DNA from: Deltaproteobacteria bacterium
Lineage (GTDB): Bacteria; Desulfobacterota; RBG-13-43-22
Length of the DNA: 44,136 bases
Assembly: GCA_016219225.1 (NCBI GenBank)
Contig: JACRBX010000090.1
Location: 1-44,136 of the forward strand
Reading direction: 5' to 3'
The notes beneath the pieces were generated by a model, which made no database searches, was not told where the DNA came from, and was given only the letters and a program-made list of their open reading frames with translations. Of this stretch, positions 8,747 through 15,093 are shown in pieces. How positions within the stretch are numbered: the first letter of the stretch is position 1; every line of letters begins with the position of its first letter. The position numbers and the translations under genes were made by a program.

Positions 8747-10087
8747 ATGCGGAAACTGATGATCATGGGGGGGAGTCCTGCTTTTCAGGAAAGGCTTTCC
8801 CGTTTTTTTAAGGGCCGCTACGAGGTTAAAATAACCGACTCGGGGGAAGAGGGGTTGTCCTTGCTTCGGGTCTTCAAGCCCCCCATGGTTTTATTGGCTG
8901 CTTATTTACCCGATAGGATCGGGCTGGAAATTCTTAAACACCTTCAACAGGAATTACCTCAATCCAAGACCATCCTCTTTTCCACCCATCAGGATATGAA
9001 TACGACCATTCAGGCCATGAAATTGGGGGCCTACGATTATGTCCAGGAAGATGTCGAGCTCGAAGAGCTGGATCGCAAAATACAAAAGGCCCTTCGGGTC
9101 CTGATTTTAAACGAAAAAATTCCTCCCCTGAAAGAACCGGAGTCCTTTTCCTCACCCGGTTTCACTTTAATCGGCCAGAGCAAGGCCATGCGGGACATCT
9201 ATAAATTTATCGGGCTGATCGCCAATACGACCGCCTCGGTCGGCATTCGGGGAGAGACGGGAACGGGGAAGAAACTGATGGCCCAGGTGATCCATCAAAA
9301 CAGCCCCCACCGGGAAGGCCCCTTTGTCACTGTGGATTGCACCACCATCGTCGAGACCCTCTCGGAAAGTACCCTTTACGGTCACGAAAAAGGATCCTTT
9401 ACCGGGGCGATTGAAAGTCATCGCGGCTTGTTTGAAACGGCCGCCGAGGGAACCATCTTCCTGGATGAGATCGCCGATCTTCCCCTTTCGATGCAGGGCA
9501 AACTCTTGCGTTTTCTGCAGGACAAAGAATATCACCGTATCGGCGGGACTTCTCAAAAAAAATCCAATGCCCGGATCATCGTGGCCACCAACCGGGACCT
9601 CTATCAGGCCATCGCCCAGGGAAAATTCAGGAAAGACCTCTATTACCGGCTTAAAGTCCTGACCGCTTATATCCCGCCGCTGCGGGAACGTCGTGAAGAT
9701 ATCCCTTTGTTGATCCAGCACTTCCTGCACAAATTCAATCGCGACCATCATACCGGCGTTTTAAAGATCGAGGACCGGGCGGTTCAATTGTTGATCGATT
9801 ATGATTGGCCGGGAAATGTGCGGGAATTGGAAAATCTCCTGACCCTGGCCTGCATCCTGGGCAAGGAAGAGGTCATTCTGGAAGAAACGGTCAAAGAGAT
9901 TCTCAACCGCAGCCAACGCCTTCCTCATGATCGACCGCCTGTTTCCTCCCTGGGCGAAGCCGAAGAGGAAATTATAAAAAAGGCTTTAAAAACAGCGCAA
10001 GGCAACCTGACCCAGGCCGCCAAATTGTTAAAAATTTCCCGGCCTACTTTGAGGACTAAAATTCAAAAGTTTCAACTTTCGGTTTAA
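8747..10087 (+). CDS. NtrC-family sigma-54 enhancer-binding protein with a degenerate receiver domain
   Basis: The 446-residue protein has three parts. Residues 1-115 have the layout of a CheY-like receiver but lack its key residues: the acidic pair is G8-G9, the phospho-acceptor Asp in the VLL-D position is A51, and the switch Lys is E101. Residues about 135-375 are a complete sigma-54 AAA+ domain, with Walker A GETGTGKK (169-176), the sigma-54 contact loop GSFTGA (216-221) and Walker B GTIFLDE (235-241). The C-terminal 50 residues form a Fis-type helix-turn-helix (ISRPTLRTKIQKF). It should activate RpoN promoters but cannot be switched by Asp phosphorylation, so ligand binding, a partner protein or simple abundance may control it. 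No sensor kinase gene lies nearby. Two dyads and a sigma-54 promoter just downstream suggest that it drives the 10.4-kb catabolic cluster. Confidence 0.93.
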   Translation: MRKLMIMGGSPAFQERLSRFFKGRYEVKITDSGEEGLSLLRVFKPPMVLLAAYLPDRIGLEILKHLQQELPQSKTILFSTHQDMNTTIQAMKLGAYDYVQEDVELEELDRKIQKALRVLILNEKIPPLKEPESFSSPGFTLIGQSKAMRDIYKFIGLIANTTASVGIRGETGTGKKLMAQVIHQNSPHREGPFVTVDCTTIVETLSESTLYGHEKGSFTGAIESHRGLFETAAEGTIFLDEIADLPLSMQGKLLRFLQDKEYHRIGGTSQKKSNARIIVATNRDLYQAIAQGKFRKDLYYRLKVLTAYIPPLRERREDIPLLIQHFLHKFNRDHHTGVLKIEDRAVQLLIDYDWPGNVRELENLLTLACILGKEEVILEETVKEILNRSQRLPHDRPPVSSLGEAEEEIIKKALKTAQGNLTQAAKLLKISRPTLRTKIQKFQLSV

Positions 10088-10094
10088 CGGCAAA

Positions 10095-10135
10095 CCGGCA
10101 AGGAATTTGCCGGACCTGGCAAAGTATTTACCAGG
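10095..10135 (+). promoter_or_regulatory. Tandem dyad operators, probable enhancer sites for the adjacent activator
   Basis: Two dyads share the pattern GGCAA-N5-TT(G/A)CC. The first is CCGGCAA-ggaat-TTGCCGG (10095-10113, perfect). The second is CCTGGCAAA-gta-TTTACCAGG (10115-10135, one mismatch). Their centres (10104 and 10125) are 21 bp apart, two helical turns, so bound dimers would lie on one face of the DNA. They sit 8 bp after the activator stop and roughly 105-127 bp upstream of the predicted sigma-54 start site, the usual distance for enhancer-binding proteins. Confidence 0.6.
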
Positions 10136-10204
10136 ACCATCCGCCGTCGAACAGCCCCCTTCAAATAACACACTGAATTTAATCAGTTTTCTTTTTGCAG
10201 TTTT

Positions 10205-10220
10205 TGGCATTGAACTTGCT
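10205..10220 (+). promoter_or_regulatory. Sigma-54 (RpoN) promoter
   Basis: TGGCAT-N5-TTGCT matches the -24/-12 consensus, with GG at 10206-10207 and GC at 10218-10219 separated by exactly 10 bases. Transcription would start near 10231 and run into the SDR at 10406 and the phosphotransferase genes behind it. The preceding gene encodes a sigma-54 activator, which supports the call. Confidence 0.7.
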
Positions 10221-10253
10221 CTAAAGAAAAACAGAGATTAATCTTCCCTTAAA

Positions 10254-10350
10254 TTCGAAAATACCGTTACGGGTTACGAGTTACGGGTTGCGGGTTCAAA
10301 ACCAACCTTACTTCGACATTCATTATTCATTATTCGATATTCGATATTCG
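10254..10350. repeat. Dispersed repeat, copy 1 (gttacgggtt/attcgat type)
   Basis: This stretch begins TTCGAAAATACCGTT, continues with GTTACGGG-like units, then a CAAAACCAACCTTACTTCGA core, and ends in reiterated ATTCGAT units. A closely similar copy in the same orientation lies at 36984-37087. It forms the leader between the sigma-54 promoter and the SDR, so it would be transcribed. The origin of the family is unknown. Confidence 0.8.
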
Positions 10351-10405
10351 CTTTTAGGGCAAGGTCTACCGGCTTTGTAATGAGAAAAAATAGGAAGGAA
10401 ACCCT

Positions 10406-11158
10406 ATGCGTTTGACTGGTAAAGTTGCACTGGTTACCGGCGCGGCCAAGGGCTTGGGCCGGGCCTTTTGTTTGAGTTTGGCTCGGGAAGGTGCCCGGAT
10501 TATGGCCGTGACCCGTAAGGACCTGGACAACCTGGAGAAAACGGTCAAAATGATCCGCGCTATGGGCGGGGAAGCCGAAATGCTTCAAGCCGATGTGGCT
10601 TTGGAGCCGGATACCAAGGCCATGGCGGAGGAAACGATTAATAAATTCGGCCGCATCGATATCCTGCTCAATAATGCGGCCATTTATGACGGGATCAAAC
10701 GAAAACCTTTTTTTGAGATTGACCTTAAGGAATGGGATTTGGTCATGAACGTGAATGTCAAAGGGGCCTTTTTATCCACCCGGGCCGTTTTCCCGTTCAT
10801 GAAGGATCAGGGATATGGAAAGATCATCAATCTGGCCTCGGAAGTCTTTTTTACCGGTTCCAACGGTTTTGCCCATTACGTGGCCTCCAAGGGGGGTATC
10901 ATCGGTCTGACCCGGGCACTGGCCGTGGAATTAGGACCCCATAATATCTGTATCAATTGCATCGCCCCGGGGTTCACCGATACCGAAGCCAGCCGGGGTA
11001 TCGCCGATGTCACTAAATATGATGTTTCCAAGACCCCGTTAAAGAGATTGGAAAGGCCGGAAGACCTGGTGGGGGCCGCCATTTTCCTGGCTGCTTCGGA
11101 AAGTGATTTTATGACCGGGCAGACGCTGTTGATCGATGGAGGCCGGGCCATGCATTAA
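10406..11158 (+). CDS. Short-chain dehydrogenase/reductase (FabG-like)
   Basis: This 250-residue classical SDR has the cofactor motif TGAAKGLG at residues 11-18, NNAA near 90, the catalytic tyrosine and lysine as Y158-V-A-S-K162, and a C-terminus typical of the family (TGQTLLIDGG). It would interconvert a hydroxyl and a keto group with NAD(P)H, probably on a CoA thioester or a ring alcohol given the neighbours; the substrate is not determined. AGGAAGG precedes the ATG. It is the first gene after the sigma-54 promoter, and 150 bases separate it from the swivelling-His subunit. Confidence 0.9.
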   Translation: MRLTGKVALVTGAAKGLGRAFCLSLAREGARIMAVTRKDLDNLEKTVKMIRAMGGEAEMLQADVALEPDTKAMAEETINKFGRIDILLNNAAIYDGIKRKPFFEIDLKEWDLVMNVNVKGAFLSTRAVFPFMKDQGYGKIINLASEVFFTGSNGFAHYVASKGGIIGLTRALAVELGPHNICINCIAPGFTDTEASRGIADVTKYDVSKTPLKRLERPEDLVGAAIFLAASESDFMTGQTLLIDGGRAMH

Positions 11159-11175
11159 ACTCCAATCCCATTAAG

Positions 11176-11213
11176 CCAAGGGGGTGAGCGGGGACCGTTC
11201 ACCAAGCCCTTGG
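11176..11213 (+). promoter_or_regulatory. Stem-loop between the SDR and the phosphotransferase gene
   Basis: CCAAGGG pairs with CCCTTGG and, inside it, GGTGA pairs with TCACC, giving a long interrupted stem starting 17 bases after the SDR stop. No run of T follows, so a classical terminator is unlikely. It may stabilise the mRNA 3' end or set different expression of the two genes. Confidence 0.45.
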
Positions 11214-11308
11214 CAGAACAGGGTGATCATCCAACTGGTTGAGCAATTCGGGCAAAACCCCGGGTCTCGTAGAGACCCTATAAATAACCACCATAAGGAG
11301 GAGGAACC

Positions 11309-12991
11309 ATGAAAGTGTATGATGTCGTCCCCGGTTTGGAATTTGACCCAGAAAGAGATTTTGCCCAATCGCCCGCCTGGTTTCTGGATGGCACCCATTC
11401 CGTCCCGCCCTGGACCCCCATGTTTGGTTGGTTTTGGATCAACTTCTGCCGCCACGGTATGCAATACGGGGCGGAGAAGTTGAGCCTGCCGACGGTCAAG
11501 GGTTGGGATTGGCGTTTCCATAATGGGGGTGGATACCTGACCTTGCTGCTGGTCCACAGCGAGGAGGAAAAACAAAGGCGGGAAGCGGAATTCCGTAAGG
11601 CCATTCTCCCCTTTATCGAAAATTATGATGGATTATGGGGAGGATTTATTAAGGAGATTTTGGGGCGTTATGAAAAACTGAAGGCCCTGGATCTGGACAA
11701 GGCTTCCAACATCGAACTCCTGGACAATTTTGAAGAGACCATCAACACCTGCCGGCGCATGTGGGAAATCCACATGTATATGATGTATGGAACTTATACG
11801 GCCTATATCCTTTTTGAAAATATGTGTCGGGAAATGGCCGGAATCGACGATACCTCGCCGCTCTTTCATAATCTGGTCTCTGGCTTTGACAATAAGGTCT
11901 TCCAGGTGGATCGACGCCTCTGGGAGTTTTCCAAAAAGGCCCGGGAAGATGGATTGGCCGATCTCTTCCTGGAAACCAAACCCCTTGAAATTCAGGGCCG
12001 TCTTCAGGAATCACTCAAGGGCCGGGATTTTATGAAAGACTTCATGGCCTTCATGAACGAAGATGGCTGGCGTATGCAACGCATGTCCGAAATGAATCTG
12101 CCGACCTGGGTGGAAGACCCGACCCCGGCTTTGGTCAACGTCAAACAGTTTCTCCAAAAAGGGGGCGGCTTTAACCTCGAAGAAGAAAGGGGAAAAATTT
12201 CCCGACAGCGCCAAGAGGCGGAAAAGGTGGTTTTGGCCAAGATTCCCCAGGAGCAACGGGGCTGGTTTGAACGCTTGATGGTCCTGGCCCAGAAGAGCGG
12301 GGTCTTCAGCGAAGAACATGATCATTATCTGGACCTGTATACCCATGCCATGATGCGGCGCAGTGCCTTGGGTCTGGGCCGGCGTTTTGCCCAGAAAGAG
12401 ACCATCAACGATGCCGACGATATCTTTTTTCTCATCCCGGATGAGGTTCGTCGGGCCGGAATCAATCCTGATCAGTTTAATCTGCGCTATATTGTGGACC
12501 GGCGAAAAGCCGAGTGGCAGGAATGGCAAAAAACCCCCAACCCCCCGGCCTTCTTAAAAGAGGGTTTTGATCTGGATATGGCCATGGGGGTCCTGGTCCA
12601 ATCGATGGACCCCATTGCCCTGAAGGTCGTCGTCGGTTCCATGCCCCAGGTCCGTCCGGAACTCAAGGCCGATCTGTACGGGACCTGCGGTTCCCCCGGA
12701 GTGGCCGAAGGCCCGGCCAGGGTTATCTTGAACGAAGATGAACTCCATTTGGTCGAACAAGGAGACATCCTGGTGGCGGCCAGTACCTCACCCAGTTGGA
12801 CCCCGGTCTTTTCTATGATCAAGGGCGTGGTGGTCGACCGCGGGGCCAGTCTCTCCCATGCAGCCATTGTCGGCAGGGAGTATGGGATCCCGGTGGTCAT
12901 GAACGTCTTTGAGGGCACGGCCAAGATCAAGTCGGGTCAGCGGATCAAGGTGGATGCCAATATGGGGGCCGTGTTTATTTTAGACAAATAA
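11309..12991 (+). CDS. Swivelling-His subunit of a split PEP-synthase-like phosphotransferase (phenylphosphate synthase alpha-like)
   Basis: In this 560-residue protein the last 110 residues or so are the PEP-utilizer mobile domain. G-S-P-G-V-A-E-G-P-A-R-V lies near 470, and the phosphorylatable histidine is H517 in SLSHAAIVGREYGIP. The first 450 residues are a mostly helical region beginning with W-F-x-D-x-x-H-x5-T-P-M, which a paralogue at 29105-30811 shares. There is neither an ATP-grasp domain nor a PEP/pyruvate-binding barrel. The ATP-grasp half is the next gene but one feature downstream. Together they have the order of modules found in rifampicin phosphotransferase and the split form of phenylphosphate synthase from Thauera (subunits of about 70 and 40 kDa). 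ATP would phosphorylate H517 and the phosphate would pass to a hydroxyl of an unknown acceptor held by the N-terminal region. A strong AAGGAGGAGG site precedes the ATG. Confidence 0.8.
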   Translation: MKVYDVVPGLEFDPERDFAQSPAWFLDGTHSVPPWTPMFGWFWINFCRHGMQYGAEKLSLPTVKGWDWRFHNGGGYLTLLLVHSEEEKQRREAEFRKAILPFIENYDGLWGGFIKEILGRYEKLKALDLDKASNIELLDNFEETINTCRRMWEIHMYMMYGTYTAYILFENMCREMAGIDDTSPLFHNLVSGFDNKVFQVDRRLWEFSKKAREDGLADLFLETKPLEIQGRLQESLKGRDFMKDFMAFMNEDGWRMQRMSEMNLPTWVEDPTPALVNVKQFLQKGGGFNLEEERGKISRQRQEAEKVVLAKIPQEQRGWFERLMVLAQKSGVFSEEHDHYLDLYTHAMMRRSALGLGRRFAQKETINDADDIFFLIPDEVRRAGINPDQFNLRYIVDRRKAEWQEWQKTPNPPAFLKEGFDLDMAMGVLVQSMDPIALKVVVGSMPQVRPELKADLYGTCGSPGVAEGPARVILNEDELHLVEQGDILVAASTSPSWTPVFSMIKGVVVDRGASLSHAAIVGREYGIPVVMNVFEGTAKIKSGQRIKVDANMGAVFILDK

Positions 12992-13116
12992 CCTAAACCC
13001 AAACAAAAAAAAATTTTACCGCCAAGGCCCTGAGAGCGTCGAGTCGACCCCGGGGCCGGGATAGGGATAGTTTGCCCTTGAGGTCCCAGGCGTCTTTTGG
13101 GTGGGGGAATGATTTC

Positions 13117-14139
13117 ATGGGTACGAAATGGCTATTTTGGTTCGAAGAATTAGACAGCGGCCATAACGATCTGGTGGGGAAAAAGTGTGCCAATCTGGGT
13201 GAGATGACCCGGTTAGGCCTGCGCATCCCGCCGGGATTCGCCATATCCGTAGAAGGGTATGAACGGTTTATGGCCGAAACCGGGGCCGGAGAAGAGATCC
13301 GGTGCTACGTCCGGGAAAATCAAGACCATTTAAAGGAAGTCCAGCAGCAGATCAAGGCCAGCCAGGTTATTCGGGGTATTATTGAGTCCAAGGAAATGCC
13401 GCCGGATATGAAAGAGGAATTATTCCGGTATTACGATCAGCTCAAAGAACGGGCCGGCGGAAAAGAGCTTTCCGTGGCCGTTCGTTCCAGCGGGGCCGTG
13501 AGCATGCCCGGTCAGATGGAGAGTTATCTGAATGTTCGCAGGAAAGAATCCGTACTCTTAAAGGTGGTCCAGGTCTGGGGAAGTGCCTTTACCACCCGGG
13601 CCATAGCCTTTCGGCTGGAGAAAGGGATGGCCATGGAAAAGGCCCCCATCGGTATAGCCGTCCTGAAGATGGTTGAAGCCAAATCGGCCGGAGTGGTCTT
13701 GACGGTCCTGCCGACCATCGGAGACCTTTCCAAAGTGGTGGTAGAAGGCAATTGGGGATTGGGTGAGAGCGTGGTCAGCGGGGAGATCAATCCCGATCAG
13801 TTTATTGTAGATAAACATAACGGGACTGTGGAAATGACGATCAATCGAAAAACCAAGATGGTGGTTTATCATAACCTGGGGACCATAACCGAGGATGTGC
13901 CGGTCGAAATTCAGGATAAAGCCTGTGTCGAGCAGGAAGAATTAAAAGAAATCGTACGGGTCGCCAAAGAGGTGGAGGACCATTTCCAATGCCCCCAGGA
14001 TATGGAATGGGTCTTGGATCGCGACAACTCCATTCCGGAAAATCTTTATTGGGTCCAGGCCCGGCCGGCCAAATACGCCAAGGTCAAAGAAAAGGAAGCC
14101 GAATATCTGGCTGAGTTGATGACCCGCTTGTTTAAATGA
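13117..14139 (+). CDS. ATP-grasp subunit of a split PEP-synthase-like phosphotransferase
   Basis: The protein is 340 residues from the ATG preceded by GGGGGAA; an upstream TTG start would add 15 unlikely residues. It corresponds to the PPDK/PEP-synthase N-terminal domain alone, with V-G-K-K-C-A-N-L-G-E-M near residue 15, VRSSGAVSMPGQMESYLNV (about 128-146), the phosphate-binding EGNWGLGESVVSGE segment, DMEWVLD and the closing YWVQARP. It should bind ATP and donate a phosphoryl group to the histidine of the 560-residue partner encoded 125 bases upstream. The size (about 38 kDa) and the separation from the swivelling domain match the small catalytic subunit of phenylphosphate synthase. That enzyme's usual partners, UbiD-like carboxylases and a CBS-domain subunit, are not in the window, so phenol itself should not be assumed as substrate. 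Confidence 0.85.
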   Translation: MGTKWLFWFEELDSGHNDLVGKKCANLGEMTRLGLRIPPGFAISVEGYERFMAETGAGEEIRCYVRENQDHLKEVQQQIKASQVIRGIIESKEMPPDMKEELFRYYDQLKERAGGKELSVAVRSSGAVSMPGQMESYLNVRRKESVLLKVVQVWGSAFTTRAIAFRLEKGMAMEKAPIGIAVLKMVEAKSAGVVLTVLPTIGDLSKVVVEGNWGLGESVVSGEINPDQFIVDKHNGTVEMTINRKTKMVVYHNLGTITEDVPVEIQDKACVEQEELKEIVRVAKEVEDHFQCPQDMEWVLDRDNSIPENLYWVQARPAKYAKVKEKEAEYLAELMTRLFK

Positions 14140-14281
14140 CGGAGACCGTCCTCGTTACTGGTTGCTGGTTGCTCGAAAAAACGAATAACGAGTAACACCT
14201 GACTTTCAAATAGCTTTGGTTATAATTTGTCTCTCACAATTTTATGAGCGGTTTAAGGACCGCTTCGCTTAAGGAGTACGT

Positions 14282-14941
14282 ATGGCCATCCTGTTTGTTC
14301 AACATTGGGATGTGATTCCCGGACAGTTTGATGAATATGCCTCTTTTGTCACCCATAAGTACAACCCGACCCTGCAAAAATTGGGGATACGGTTAGTGGG
14401 CGGTTATTATGTGGCGGTTGGGGAAGGGCCGAGGATTGTAGCGGTGGCGACGGTGGATGAAACCGAGAATTTACGGCAGACCCTTTCATCCAGGGAGTAC
14501 CGGCTTCTTTCCGCCCAATTGCTCGAATATGTCTGGAAATATTGTAATAAGGTCTACGTCCCTACCGGTCGTATCCTGGAAGGCCCTTATCGTATCCAGA
14601 CCGGGGTTTGGAAATTCACCCATTATTATAATATCCTCCGGGGCAAGGAAGAGGAGCATTTGAAGTTTGTCCGGGAAGAGTGTCTGCCGGGGCTGGAAGA
14701 GTTAAAGGTCCCCTTCACCGGGGGCTGGCGTCTGGTGGTCGGCAGCGGACCCAGGATCCTGGCTGAAGCAACGGGGAGAAGTCTCGTGGATATCGCCAAG
14801 GCCATTGATACCGCCCTCTTCAGAAAATTGGTCAGGACCCTGAAGAATAATTATGCCACGGATTACAGCAGCCGGATTCTGGCCCCTACGGGCCGAATCG
14901 AGGTCCCTTACCTCATGAATGAGATGATGAAGAAGTTTTAG
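14282..14941 (+). CDS. Tandem-duplicated ABM/NIPSNAP-like protein of unknown function
   Basis: This 219-residue soluble protein is built from two related halves (about 1-98 and 109-212). Each half has a G-G-(Y/W)-x-x-x-V-G-x-G-P-R-I-(V/L)-A-x-A-T core and ends with (V/A)-P-T-G-R-I. The pattern and length suggest a ferredoxin-like dimeric alpha/beta barrel (antibiotic-biosynthesis-monooxygenase or NIPSNAP type) in which two protomers are fused. It has no obvious metal or cofactor motif. It directly follows the two phosphotransferase subunits and has its own AAGGAG site, so it may be a third subunit or act on the phosphorylated product. In phenylphosphate synthase the third subunit carries CBS domains instead, so this would be a different kind of partner. 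Confidence 0.65.
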   Translation: MAILFVQHWDVIPGQFDEYASFVTHKYNPTLQKLGIRLVGGYYVAVGEGPRIVAVATVDETENLRQTLSSREYRLLSAQLLEYVWKYCNKVYVPTGRILEGPYRIQTGVWKFTHYYNILRGKEEEHLKFVREECLPGLEELKVPFTGGWRLVVGSGPRILAEATGRSLVDIAKAIDTALFRKLVRTLKNNYATDYSSRILAPTGRIEVPYLMNEMMKKF

Positions 14942-15093
14942 TGCGAAAATAAAAATACAAAAAAGATTTTCATGCTTCGATGAATGGGGCGTCAAGAGAA
15001 GTTCGCTTTTTGACCGAAAAAGGGCGATAGGCAGCGAAAGGCAGGATAGATGCACTTTTGGAGAAGCCGTCGGGAAAGACGGAGAGCGTTTTC

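Noticed and set aside
11309-14139. Calling the pair phenylphosphate synthase outright
   Set aside because: The CBS-type third subunit and the UbiD-like phenylphosphate carboxylase are absent, so only the enzyme class and not the substrate is supported.
14153-14197. Imperfect inverted repeat (CGTTACTGG... CGAGTAAC) before the ABM-like gene as an operator
   Set aside because: It resembles a fragment of the GTTACGGG-type dispersed repeat and has no second site or promoter to support regulation.
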